From: an uncultured Erythrobacter sp.
GTDB taxonomy: Bacteria; Pseudomonadota; Alphaproteobacteria; Sphingomonadales; Sphingomonadaceae
Reading direction: 5' to 3'
DNA length: 33,327 nucleotides
Assembly (NCBI GenBank): GCA_938015255.1
Contig: CALLQC010000005.1
Location: 1-33,327 of the forward strand
The notes below the pieces were generated by a model. The model was not told the origin of the DNA. It saw only the letters and a program-made list of their open reading frames with translations, and searched no databases. The position numbers and the translations under genes are program-made. Positions 24,904 to 33,327 of the stretch are shown here, piece by piece; position 1 is the stretch's first letter; each line of letters starts with the position of its first letter.

Positions 24904-26976
24904 ATGAACTTGCGCGCTCTTTGTCTTGCAGCCAGTGCCTACGGTGCGCTGGCCAGCGGAATTGTCCATGCAGAGACCATCGAGGTTAGCTCGCCTGATG
25001 GTCAGATAACCGTTGCTGTATCGGACGATGGCGGACACGCGACTTACACCGTTTCCTATAATGGCGAGGAGGTGATGCCAGCTGCGCGGCTCGGGCTGCT
25101 TTTTGCCGATCATCATGGGTTCGAAGAGGAGCTGGAAATCCGCGGGACGGCCGACAACACGACCACCGACGAAACGTGGGAGCAGCCCTGGGGTGAACGG
25201 CGATTGGTGCGCAATCATTATAATGAGATGCGGGTCGGTTTCATTCCCAATAAAGGCCCGGCTCGCGCGATGGTCGTGACGTTTCGCGTATTCGATTCAG
25301 GACTCGGATTTCGCTATGAGCTGCTGCCGACCGAAGCCCTCGGCGGCGATATCCGCATCACTGACGAGCTAACTCAATTCAATATCGGCGCGGACGCCGA
25401 TGCCTGGTGGACCCCCAGCCGCCAGTTCAACCGCTACGAATACATCTACCGCACGGGCAAGGCGGCCGTGGTCGATGATGCGCACACGCCTGTGACCTTC
25501 CGTCAACCTTCCGGTCTGCACATCTCAATCCATGAGGCCGCGCTGGTCGACTATTCGGGAATGTCACTGCTGGCGCTGCGTCCCGGCAGTTTCGAAGCGA
25601 CTTTGCGCCCAGGATCAGACGGTATCAAGGTGCACACTACAGCGCCATTCAAGACGCCCTGGCGCACAATCCAGATCGCGCCTGACGCGGCTGGTCTCAT
25701 CAACTCCGACATAATCCTGAACCTCAACGAGCCTAACAAGCTGGGCGATGTTTCATGGGTCGAGCCCGGCAAGTATGTCGGCATCTGGTGGGCGATGCAT
25801 ATTCGCGAGCGCACCTGGGGCAATGACGGTGTCCACGGCGCCAACAATGAAGACACGAAGCGCTATATCGATTTCGCTGCCGAGCATGGGTTCAAAGGCG
25901 TGCTGGTCGAGGGTTGGAACATCGGCTGGGACGGCGACTGGTTCAACAATGGTGAGCTATTCAATTTCACCGAAGCCTATCCCGATTTCGATCTCGAGGA
26001 GCTGAGCAAATACGCTATGTCGAAGGGTGTGCGGATTATCGGCCACCACGAAACGAGCGGCAATGTCGCCAATTACGAAGCGCAGATGGGCGACGCATAT
26101 GACCTTTACGAAAAGGTCGGCGTTACGCAGGTGAAGACCGGCTACGTCGCCGATGCGGGCGATATCGTCAGTTATGACGAAGATGGCGTGAAACAATATG
26201 AATGGCACGACAGTCAATTCATGGTCGACCATCACCTGCACGCCGTGCGCGAGGCCGCCAAGCGCAAGATTTCGATCAACGCACACGAGCCGGTCAAGGA
26301 TACGGGACTTCGCCGCACTTATCCCAACTGGATGACCCGTGAAGGCGCTCGGGGAATGGAGTTCAACGCGTGGGGCACGCCACCCAATCCACCCGAGCAT
26401 ATCTCGATCCTCGCTTACACGCGCATGCTGAGCGGCCCGATGGATTTCACACCGGGCATCTTCAACCTGCGGCCCAATGAGAAGCCGCCGGTGCGTGAAG
26501 ATATGCAGCGCGGCGATGCTTCGAACAGGCCTCAGACAACACTGGCCAAGCAACTCGCGCTATACGTTGTGCTCTATTCACCGCTGCAAATGGCGGCCGA
26601 TCTGCCCGAGCATTATGAGGAGCGTATGGAGGCGTTTCAGTTCATCAAGGATGTGCCAGCCGACTGGGAGGAGAGCGTCGCGCTCGAAGGCGAAGTCGGC
26701 GAATATGTCGCGATCGCGCGGCAGGAGCGCGGCGGGACCGACTGGTTCCTTGGCGCAGTCACCGACGCGACGGCTCGCAATGTCACCGTGACGCTCGACT
26801 TCCTCGAGCCGGGCGCGACCTACACGGCGCAGGTCTATCGCGATGGCGATGACGCGCATTGGGACACCAATCCCTACAGCTACGTGATCGAGAGCCGCGA
26901 TTTGACAGCAGGTGAAACCATGACGCTGCCGCTCGCGTCGTCGGGCGGCGCGGCGGTGCGGTTCATCAAGCAGTAG
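24904..26976 (+). CDS. GH97 alpha-glucosidase, SusB-type, exported
   Basis: An inverting, calcium-dependent alpha-glucosidase of 690 residues, expected in the periplasm and active on maltooligosaccharides. A signal peptide ends near IVHAE (about residue 23). The N-terminal beta-sandwich, central barrel and C-terminal domain of GH97 are recognisable. The glutamates of the inverting SusB branch are present: HHETSG (E383), AHEPVK (E462), REGARG (E480) and GMEF (E486); the last three have the same mutual spacing as E508, E526 and E532 of SusB. I start at ATG 24904 because GGGAGGA (24890-24896) precedes it. It is divergent from the FG-GAP lipoprotein, and the two share operator candidates. Confidence 0.95.
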   Translation: MNLRALCLAASAYGALASGIVHAETIEVSSPDGQITVAVSDDGGHATYTVSYNGEEVMPAARLGLLFADHHGFEEELEIRGTADNTTTDETWEQPWGERRLVRNHYNEMRVGFIPNKGPARAMVVTFRVFDSGLGFRYELLPTEALGGDIRITDELTQFNIGADADAWWTPSRQFNRYEYIYRTGKAAVVDDAHTPVTFRQPSGLHISIHEAALVDYSGMSLLALRPGSFEATLRPGSDGIKVHTTAPFKTPWRTIQIAPDAAGLINSDIILNLNEPNKLGDVSWVEPGKYVGIWWAMHIRERTWGNDGVHGANNEDTKRYIDFAAEHGFKGVLVEGWNIGWDGDWFNNGELFNFTEAYPDFDLEELSKYAMSKGVRIIGHHETSGNVANYEAQMGDAYDLYEKVGVTQVKTGYVADAGDIVSYDEDGVKQYEWHDSQFMVDHHLHAVREAAKRKISINAHEPVKDTGLRRTYPNWMTREGARGMEFNAWGTPPNPPEHISILAYTRMLSGPMDFTPGIFNLRPNEKPPVREDMQRGDASNRPQTTLAKQLALYVVLYSPLQMAADLPEHYEERMEAFQFIKDVPADWEESVALEGEVGEYVAIARQERGGTDWFLGAVTDATARNVTVTLDFLEPGATYTAQVYRDGDDAHWDTNPYSYVIESRDLTAGETMTLPLASSGGAAVRFIKQ

Positions 26977-26995
26977 CGGAACGAAAGCGGGGAGG

Positions 26996-27373
26996 ATGCA
27001 TTCAGGGGGTGTGTCCGATGCGTCTTCTCCCAAGCTGAAAGTCTGGTTCGACGGTGCCTGTCCGCTGTGCCAACGCGAGATTGCGCTGATGCGGCGGCTC
27101 GACCGTGACAGGGCCATCGACTTCGTCGACGTGTCCGAAGACGCTGACCCGTCCTGCCCCATCGATCAGCGCGAATTGCTTGCGCGGTTCCACGCCGAGG
27201 AAGATGGCCGCGTGTTGAGCGGAGCAGAGGCTTTCGCGGCGATGTGGCGGGCGATACCGAGCATGCGATGGTTGGGGCGGGTAGCCCGCAATCGCGCCGT
27301 GTTGCGCGTGCTTGAATGGCTCTATGTCCGGTTCCTCAAAGTGCGGCCCCAAATCCAGCGGCTCGTCAGTTGA
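26996..27373 (+). CDS. DCC (DUF393) family thiol-disulfide oxidoreductase-like protein
   Basis: A small soluble protein of about 125 residues. The N-terminal signature WFDGACPLCQRE (C22 and C25) is the DxxCxxC motif that defines the DCC family, whose members are thioredoxin-like proteins of uncertain role. The next part (IDFVDVSED) and the C-terminal LKVRPQIQRLV also fit. The start is uncertain: GGGGAGG touches ATG 26996 directly, which is too close, and GTG 27011 is 15 bases from it. It lies 19 bases after the GH97 gene on the same strand but is not obviously tied to sugar use. Confidence 0.85.
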   Translation: MHSGGVSDASSPKLKVWFDGACPLCQREIALMRRLDRDRAIDFVDVSEDADPSCPIDQRELLARFHAEEDGRVLSGAEAFAAMWRAIPSMRWLGRVARNRAVLRVLEWLYVRFLKVRPQIQRLVS

Positions 27374-27451
27374 TCCGATAAAATCGCTTGCCGGGCGCTT
27401 GCGCATCGGCTCAATCTCCGCGTCAAAGAGAGACGCAGGAGAGGACACAAG

Positions 27452-28618
27452 ATGAGCTATTTCGGCGCGATGCAGAACGAGATCTATAACGCCGGTCTGC
27501 AAGGCAAACTGCCTGATTATCCGGTCGATTTCGCCACGCTGGAAAAGCGCGCGCACGAGGCGCTCGGGCCGATGATGACGAACTATGTCGCCGGCGGCTG
27601 CGGCGATGAGCATACGCAGGACCAGAACGCCGACGCGTTTCATCACTGGGGTATGATCCCGCGCATGATGGTCGATTGCGGTGAGCGTGACCTGTCGATC
27701 GAGATCTTCGGCCAGAAATACGACAACCCGCTGTTCATGGCTCCGATTGGCCTCAACGGGGAAGCTTCGCAGGATCGCCACGGCGATATCGCAGCAGCGC
27801 AGGCTTCGGCGGCGACTGGCGTTCCATTCTGCGCCTCGACGCTTTCGAACGATCCGCTCGAGGATGTTTATGCCGCGTGCGGCGACACGGCGCCGTGGTT
27901 CCAGCTATACACCTCTCGCAACAAGGATGTTGCCGAGAGCATGATCAAGCGCGCCGAGAAGGCGGGTTACAAGGCGCTGGTGGTGACCTTGGACACTTGG
28001 GTGACCGGCTGGCGACCGCGCGATCTGAATGCGTCGAACTTTCCGCAACTGCGCGGCAAGGTGCTTCAGAATTACATGACCGATCCGGAATTCCTCAAGC
28101 TGCTGCCGAAGCCGCCCGAAGAGGACATGCAGACGGCGATCATGATCTGGGCCGCGACCTTCGGGCAGGTGCTGACCTGGGAGCATATCGAATGGTTCAA
28201 GTCGGTCACCGACCTGCCGATTGTGCTCAAAGGGATTTGCCATCCGGACGATGCGCGCAAAGCGGTCGAACATGGAGCCGATGCGATCTACTGCTCCAAT
28301 CACGGCGGGCGTCAGGCCAATGGCGGCATCGCGACCATCGATCTGCTGGGTGATGTGGTGAAAGCCGCAGGCGATCTGCCGGTCCTGTTTGACAGCGGAA
28401 TTCGCTCGGGCAGCGACGCGGTCAAGGCCTTGGCATTGGGTGCGACCGCCGTGGGAGTGGGCCGTCCCTACACTTACGGACTGGCACTGGGCGGGGCGAA
28501 AGGGGCGGAGTGGGTGCTGCGTTCGATCCTGGCCGAGGCGGACTTGCTGATGGCGGTCAATGGCTACCCGACGCTTGAAGCGGTGCGCGAGGCCGGAGCG
28601 GTTCGAACGGATCGTTGA
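27452..28618 (+). CDS. FMN-dependent alpha-hydroxy-acid oxidase / lactate 2-monooxygenase-like
   Basis: A soluble flavoenzyme of 388 residues that oxidises a 2-hydroxy acid such as lactate. FMN-barrel features: NYVAGGCGDE (Y45), MAPIG (96-100), QLYTSR (151-156), K260 (IVLKGI), the catalytic SNHGGRQ (H284, R287) and FDSGIRSG with GVGRPY for phosphate binding. The first third (AFHHWGMIPRMM) and the insert between the flavin motifs look more like lactate 2-monooxygenase, which gives acetate and CO2, than membrane LldD. No transmembrane segment is seen. The start has a strong AGGAGAGG site (27437-27444). It stands alone, 78 bases after the DCC gene. Confidence 0.88.
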   Translation: MSYFGAMQNEIYNAGLQGKLPDYPVDFATLEKRAHEALGPMMTNYVAGGCGDEHTQDQNADAFHHWGMIPRMMVDCGERDLSIEIFGQKYDNPLFMAPIGLNGEASQDRHGDIAAAQASAATGVPFCASTLSNDPLEDVYAACGDTAPWFQLYTSRNKDVAESMIKRAEKAGYKALVVTLDTWVTGWRPRDLNASNFPQLRGKVLQNYMTDPEFLKLLPKPPEEDMQTAIMIWAATFGQVLTWEHIEWFKSVTDLPIVLKGICHPDDARKAVEHGADAIYCSNHGGRQANGGIATIDLLGDVVKAAGDLPVLFDSGIRSGSDAVKALALGATAVGVGRPYTYGLALGGAKGAEWVLRSILAEADLLMAVNGYPTLEAVREAGAVRTDR

Positions 28619-28737
28619 GGTCCGCTTCAACCGCCAAAAACGTAAAATTGTATGGAAACGACAACTTTTGACTCAGTTTTCCACACTTTCCCTGTTAGCT
28701 TACGGTAATAATAAGTCGCGAATCGGGGACGCCGCGA

Positions 28738-28890
28738 ATGGAAAAACCAACAATCATCTCTAGCGGGCCGGATGCCATGGGCCGGACTGTGTGCTTTGGA
28801 GACGAGCTTTCGCGCCGTGCGCGTTACGGACGGATCCGCCCGATGCCGAGACGCCGCTCGCTGTTTTCGCGACTGCTTTCGCGCGGTTGA
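28738..28890 (+). CDS. Candidate small Arg-rich protein (50 aa), function unknown
   Basis: An open frame of 50 codons starts at ATG 28738 with GGGGA (28725-28729) at good spacing and ends at TGA 28888-28890. The product begins MEKPTIISSGPDAMGRTVCFGD and ends in a basic tail with PRRRS and RLLSRG; 12 of its 50 residues are arginine. I do not recognise the family. The 311-base gap between the oxidase and aldehyde dehydrogenase genes would otherwise be empty, and a hairpin follows 10 bases after the stop. It may be a real small protein or chance; conservation in relatives is untested. Confidence 0.5.
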   Translation: MEKPTIISSGPDAMGRTVCFGDELSRRARYGRIRPMPRRRSLFSRLLSRG

Positions 28891-28900
28891 AGCATTCTGT

Positions 28901-28921
28901 GTTAGCCGCTGGCCGGCTAAC
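28901..28921. terminator. Hairpin between convergent genes, possible bidirectional terminator
   Basis: GTTAGCCG-CTGGC-CGGCTAAC is a perfect 8-bp stem with a 5-base loop. It lies between the small gene ending at 28890 and the aldehyde dehydrogenase ending at 28930. No T-run follows on either strand, so efficiency is uncertain. Confidence 0.5.
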
Positions 28922-28929
28922 TTATCGGG

Positions 28930-30384
28930 CTAAGCACCTGATTTCCCGATGGTGACCAGCTTGGTCTCGGTGTAGCCGAGATAGCCTTCCTCACCGCTTT
29001 CCGATCCAAACCCGCTGTCACCGACGCCGCCAAATGGCGTTTCGGGCGATGAGACCGAGAAGTGGTTGATCGCGACCATTCCCGACCGCAGCGCGCGTCC
29101 GAGATAGGCGCTCTCGTCCAGCGACCCGGTGAAGGCATAGGATGCCAATCCGTAGCGCAGCGAATTGGCGATCCGCACGGCTTCCTCGATTGAGTCATAC
29201 GGCACGATACCGGCGACCGGACCGAACGGTTCCTCGGTCATCAGCCTGCTATCGGGTGCCGGGTTCGCAACCACGGTTGGCTGGAAAAAGAACCCGTTTG
29301 AATTCGTGATTGCTGAACCACCAGTCACGATCTCGCCCTTGTCGCCGCCAAGGTCTCCAAGCACGTTCTCCATCGCCGCGATCCGGCGTTCGTGTGCCAA
29401 TGGCCCCATCTCGACGCTTTCATCCGCGCCAGCATCGCCGACCGAAATAGCCGAAGCACGCGCGGCGAATTCGCTGACGAACTTGTCGTAAATGCCGCGA
29501 GCCACCAGGAACCGCGTAGGCGAAACGCAGACTTGCCCGGCATTGCGGAACTTGCCGCCGACACAGGCTGCCAAAGTGCGCTCGAAGTCGGCGCTTTCAC
29601 CGATCACGACCGGTGCGTGTCCGCCCAGCTCAGGCGTGAAGCGCTTCATCCCCTGCGCGGCCAATGCACCCAGATGTTTGCCCACCGCCGTAGAACCGGT
29701 GAAGCTGACCTTGCGGGTGATCGGGGAGGCGATCAGATGCTCGGACACAGGTCCGGGGTCGCCATAAACGAGGTTGAGAACGCCCTTTGGCAGACCCGCG
29801 TCGACGAAGCACTCGACCAGCAATTGCGCGCTCGCCGGGGTGTCCTCGGCGGGCTTGAAAATGACCGAGCAACCGGCGGCCAATGCACCGCCCAGCTTGC
29901 GCGCCGGCAAGTTCACCGGGAAATTCCACGGCGTCAGCAGCACTGCCGGACCGACGGGCTCATGCGTCACCTGCTGTGACAGGAGCGACGGACTGCGTAC
30001 CGGCACCAAACGCCCGCCCTGGCGCTTCGCTTCCTCGGCCAGAAAGTCGATCACATCGCCGGACACTGCGACCTCTGGCAAAGCCTGTGCATGCGGCTTG
30101 CCCATTTCAGCGGTGATGACCTTTGCGATGTCCGGAGCGCGCTCACGCAGCAACTCGCCAGCGCGCCGCAGAATGCGATATCTCTCGATGCCTGGCGTGC
30201 GGCTCCAGATGGCGAAGCCCTGATCCGCCGCGGCCAGCGCTGCATCGAGCTGCTCCGCTGAAGCTTTCGGGCATTGGCCCAGCACCGCCTCATTCGCGGG
30301 ATTGGTGACAGGCATGGTTCCGGCACCGCCATCCGCGATCCATTCGCCGCCGATGAACATCTTCAGTTTGGGATAGTCGGTCAT
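28930..30384 (-). CDS. NAD(P)-dependent aldehyde dehydrogenase, succinate-semialdehyde dehydrogenase type
   Basis: A soluble aldehyde dehydrogenase of 484 residues. Conserved elements: TPWNFPVNLPARK with the oxyanion N154, FKPAEDTP for cofactor binding, FTGSTAVGKHL, ELGGHAP (general base E252) and FRNAGQVCVSPTRF (nucleophile C286). It ends with FGGVGDSGFGSESGEEGYLGYTETK, as in GabD/SAD-type enzymes. The assignment to succinate semialdehyde is by sequence style and is not certain; related enzymes use other semialdehydes. GAGGA lies 8 bases before ATG 30384. It is divergent from alanine dehydrogenase across a repeat-rich 292-base region, which hints at shared control. Confidence 0.88.
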   Translation of the reverse strand: MTDYPKLKMFIGGEWIADGGAGTMPVTNPANEAVLGQCPKASAEQLDAALAAADQGFAIWSRTPGIERYRILRRAGELLRERAPDIAKVITAEMGKPHAQALPEVAVSGDVIDFLAEEAKRQGGRLVPVRSPSLLSQQVTHEPVGPAVLLTPWNFPVNLPARKLGGALAAGCSVIFKPAEDTPASAQLLVECFVDAGLPKGVLNLVYGDPGPVSEHLIASPITRKVSFTGSTAVGKHLGALAAQGMKRFTPELGGHAPVVIGESADFERTLAACVGGKFRNAGQVCVSPTRFLVARGIYDKFVSEFAARASAISVGDAGADESVEMGPLAHERRIAAMENVLGDLGGDKGEIVTGGSAITNSNGFFFQPTVVANPAPDSRLMTEEPFGPVAGIVPYDSIEEAVRIANSLRYGLASYAFTGSLDESAYLGRALRSGMVAINHFSVSSPETPFGGVGDSGFGSESGEEGYLGYTETKLVTIGKSGA

Positions 30385-30408
30385 GCCTGCGGTCCTCGAT
30401 CCTGTGAA

Positions 30409-30434
30409 GGTGACAAAGTTGACACTATGTCACC
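30409..30434. promoter_or_regulatory. Inverted repeat GGTGACA-N12-TGTCACC in the aldehyde dehydrogenase/ald control region
   Basis: Perfect 7-bp arms flank 12 bases. The centre contains AAGTTGACACT (30416-30426), which recurs exactly at 30488-30498, 72 bp away. TTGACA in both copies equals a consensus -35 on the plus strand. It is a plausible regulator site; the protein is unknown. Confidence 0.5.
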
Positions 30435-30455
30435 CCGCAATTCTGAATTTATAGT

Positions 30456-30486
30456 GCTGAATTATAATAATAATTTCGAATTCAGC
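30456..30486. promoter_or_regulatory. Inverted repeat GCTGAATT-N15-AATTCAGC with AT-rich centre
   Basis: Perfect 8-bp arms surround an ATAATAATAATT-type AT-rich core, in a GC-rich genome. On the minus strand the core includes TATAAT (30461-30466), a consensus -10, but no good -35 is placed with it. It lies between the two AAGTTGACACT copies. Confidence 0.45.
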
Positions 30487-30676
30487 GAAGTTGACACTCT
30501 GGCGGGAGAAGGCCTGATTATTAGCCTTCAGCCCGGCTTCGAATTGCCATGAATGGACGGTAGTAGGAAAGCAACACTGGCCCAAACTGAATTTTCGATC
30601 GGAGCATGCTTACTCTCGATTGAAATTATGTTGCGCGTCAGTTATCGAATGACACCCCCAATCGCAGGAGCGAATC

Positions 30677-31762
<1,086 letters not shown>

Positions 31763-31830
31763 TTGCATCAGACAGAACATATGCTGCCGAGAATCGCATA
31801 GGCTTTCGGGAGCAAAAGGCCCAAGTGCGC

Positions 31831-31858
31831 GTTGAGTTAAGTGAAACATACTCTCAAC
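31831..31858. promoter_or_regulatory. Inverted repeat before the alternative oxidase gene
   Basis: GTTGAG (31831-31836) and CTCAAC (31853-31858) are separated by 16 bases and lie 24 bases before the chosen start. It may be an operator for the oxidase gene; it does not match an FNR or NsrR site that I know. Confidence 0.3.
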
Positions 31859-31881
31859 TTTCGCGCCAAAGAGGCCGTCAA

Positions 31882-32574
31882 ATGCAACACGTAAAGCCCG
31901 CTCCGCCCGTTCGCCAAGTCAACTACGATGCCGACCTGACCGCCCATGTTGCGCCGGTGACCCGGAGCGACAAGATCGCTTTCGGCTTCGTCAAGTTGCT
32001 GCGTTTCTTTGCCGATACATTCTTCGCCAAGCGTTATGGCCACCGCGCCGTGGTGCTCGAAACTGTGGCGGCCGTTCCAGGCATGGTTGGCGGGCTGTGG
32101 CAACACCTGACCGCGCTTCGCAAAATGCGCGATGATGAAGGCTGGATCCGCACTCTGCTCGACGAAGCAGAGAACGAGCGGATGCATCTGATGACCTTCA
32201 TCGAGATCGCTCAGCCCAATGCGTTCGAGCGGTTCCTGATCGCAGCCACCCAGTTGGTCTTCTACAACCTTTACTTCTTCCTCTACCTGTTTGCCCCGCG
32301 CACCGCACACCGTGTGGTCGGGTACTTCGAAGAAGAGGCCGTGATCAGCTACACCAGCTATCTGGCCGAAGTTGATGCGGGAAGGCATGAGAATGTGCCC
32401 GCACCTCAGTTGGCAATTGATTACTGGCAGTTGCCGCAAAACGCGCGGCTGCGCGATGTCATCATCGCCGTGCGTGCCGACGAAGCCGAGCACCGCGATG
32501 TGAACCACGGTTTTGTCGACGAACTTGACGAGCGCAAAGCACATCGTCCTGCGGAGGGTACTACAGCGTCTTGA
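31882..32574 (+). CDS. aox: Alternative oxidase (cyanide-insensitive ubiquinol oxidase)
   Basis: A di-iron, membrane-associated (monotopic) ubiquinol:oxygen oxidoreductase of 230 residues that bypasses proton-pumping terminal oxidases. All iron ligands of the family are visible: LET (E60), ENERMHL (E99, H102), [11 protein letters not shown] (E151 region) and [12 protein letters not shown] (E201, H204). ATG 31882 is chosen because GAGG precedes it at 7 bases and the length fits bacterial members; the in-frame GTG at 31825 would add 19 residues across an inverted repeat. Bacterial alternative oxidases are known in some sphingomonads such as Novosphingobium. Neighbours are ald and a formaldehyde dehydrogenase on the same strand. 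Confidence 0.95.
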   Translation: MQHVKPAPPVRQVNYDADLTAHVAPVTRSDKIAFGFVKLLRFFADTFFAKRYGHRAVVLETVAAVPGMVGGLWQHLTALRKMRDDEGWIRTLLDEAENERMHLMTFIEIAQPNAFERFLIAATQLVFYNLYFFLYLFAPRTAHRVVGYFEEEAVISYTSYLAEVDAGRHENVPAPQLAIDYWQLPQNARLRDVIIAVRADEAEHRDVNHGFVDELDERKAHRPAEGTTAS

Positions 32575-32628
32575 CGCGGTAGCCTAAGCCGTGTTGCGCT
32601 CTCTCCAAACGAAATGGAGGGAGCGCCC

Positions 32629-33327
32629 ATGAAGACCCGAGCCGCCGTAGCATTCGAAGCGAAGCAACCGCTGGAGATCGTCGAGCTTGATCTCGAAGGT
32701 CCCAAAGCGGGCGAAGTGCTGGTCGAAATCATGGCGACCGGCCTGTGCCACACCGATGCTTACACGCTTGATGGGCTGGACAGCGAAGGGCTGTTTCCGA
32801 GCATTCTCGGACATGAGGGCGCTGGCGTGGTGCGTGAAGTTGGCGCGGGTGTGACTTCGGTTGCGCCCGGCGATCACGTCATCCCGCTCTACACGCCGGA
32901 ATGCCGTCAGTGTAAAATGTGCCTGAGCGGCAAGACCAATCTGTGCAGCGCAATCCGCGCGACGCAGGGGCAGGGCCTGATGCCCGACGGCACCTCGCGC
33001 TTCAGCAATAAGGGCGAGACGATCTACCACTATATGGGCTGTTCAACCTTCTCGAACTTCACGGTCCTGCCTGAGATTGCAGTCGCCAAGATACGAACGG
33101 ACGCTCCGTTTGAAAGCGCCTGTTATGTCGGCTGCGGGGTGACGACCGGCGTAGGTGCCGTAACCAACACGGCCAAGGTGCAGCCCGGCGACAATGTGGT
33201 CGTGTTCGGGCTTGGCGGGATCGGGCTGAACGTGATCCAGGGTGCACGGATGGCGGGGGCCGACCGGATCGTGGGCGTCGACCTCAACCCAGCCAAACGC
33301 GAATGGGGGGAGAAGTTCGGCATGACG
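32629..33327 (+). CDS. S-(hydroxymethyl)glutathione dehydrogenase / class III alcohol dehydrogenase, 5' part
   Basis: The first 233 codons of a zinc alcohol dehydrogenase; the gene continues past the window end. It begins [19 protein letters not shown] and has the catalytic-zinc motifs [12 protein letters not shown] and GHEGAGVV, the structural-zinc cysteines [26 protein letters not shown] and the NAD motif GLGGIGLNV. This is the glutathione-dependent formaldehyde dehydrogenase pattern (FrmA/AdhC), used in formaldehyde and S-nitrosoglutathione detoxification. GGAGGGAG (32616-32623) lies before ATG 32629. It follows the alternative oxidase by 54 bases on the same strand. Confidence 0.93.
   Translation, partial: MKTRAAVAFEAKQPLEIVELDLEGPKAGEVLVEIMATGLCHTDAYTLDGLDSEGLFPSILGHEGAGVVREVGAGVTSVAPGDHVIPLYTPECRQCKMCLSGKTNLCSAIRATQGQGLMPDGTSRFSNKGETIYHYMGCSTFSNFTVLPEIAVAKIRTDAPFESACYVGCGVTTGVGAVTNTAKVQPGDNVVVFGLGGIGLNVIQGARMAGADRIVGVDLNPAKREWGEKFGMT

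Noticed and set aside
31831-31858. FNR- or NO-regulator-type site before the alternative oxidase
   Set aside because: The repeat GTTGAG-N16-CTCAAC does not match the FNR TTGAT-N4-ATCAA pattern or the NsrR pattern known to me.

Overview
The window looks like chromosomal DNA of a marine or freshwater alphaproteobacterium of the order Sphingomonadales, most likely Erythrobacteraceae (Erythrobacter/Altererythrobacter type). This rests on the GC-rich coding style, a TonB-Xanth-Caul type TonB-dependent receptor (TBDR) flanked by tryptophan-halogenase-family genes, a GH13/GH97/LacI maltodextrin locus and a bacterial alternative oxidase. It is inference from gene content; no database search was possible. 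No tRNA, rRNA, CRISPR array, insertion sequence or phage gene was seen.

Region 1 (1-8126) is housekeeping and signalling. It holds ettA (minus strand), two tandem paralogous membrane diguanylate cyclases, an exported M28-type metallopeptidase, and a convergent GAF-PAS-GGDEF-EAL protein. This is a local concentration of c-di-GMP genes.

Region 2 (8208-26976) is the heart of the window: a starch/maltodextrin utilisation locus. A large TBDR (10828-13602) is flanked by two flavin-dependent halogenase paralogues. One is paired with a DUF6445-like protein carrying a 2-oxoglutarate-oxygenase-like HxD...H...R pattern. The other is the last gene of a tight minus-strand operon: secreted alpha-amylase, GH13 alpha-glucosidase, LacI-family regulator, halogenase. 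Divergent from the amylase are an MFS sugar transporter and a GH13 lipoprotein. A calcium-loop-rich FG-GAP/ASPIC-UnbV (CRTAC1-like) lipoprotein with a 3' frameshift and a divergent GH97 SusB-type glucosidase follow. The likely flow is: oligosaccharides cross the outer membrane through the TBDR, are cut by exported or lipid-anchored GH13 and GH97 enzymes, enter the cytoplasm through the MFS carrier and are finished by the cytoplasmic GH13 glucosidase.

A recurring inverted repeat, TTGCAAA-AA-TTTGCAA, lies in both divergent control regions (19927-19942; 24769-24782 and 24842-24857). A perfect 20-bp version lies inside the DUF6445 gene (10297-10316). It has the layout of a LacI-family operator with the usual central CG replaced by AA/TT. 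The local LacI protein also lacks the usual ARSL hinge-helix motif. Together these suggest a regulon linking starch use and the halogenase/oxygenase genes.

Region 3 (26996-33327) is central metabolism: a DCC-family thiol protein, an FMN-dependent alpha-hydroxy-acid oxidase/monooxygenase, a candidate 50-residue Arg-rich protein, a succinate-semialdehyde-type aldehyde dehydrogenase divergent from alanine dehydrogenase across a repeat-rich control region, an alternative oxidase, and the 5' part of a glutathione-dependent formaldehyde dehydrogenase cut off by the window end.
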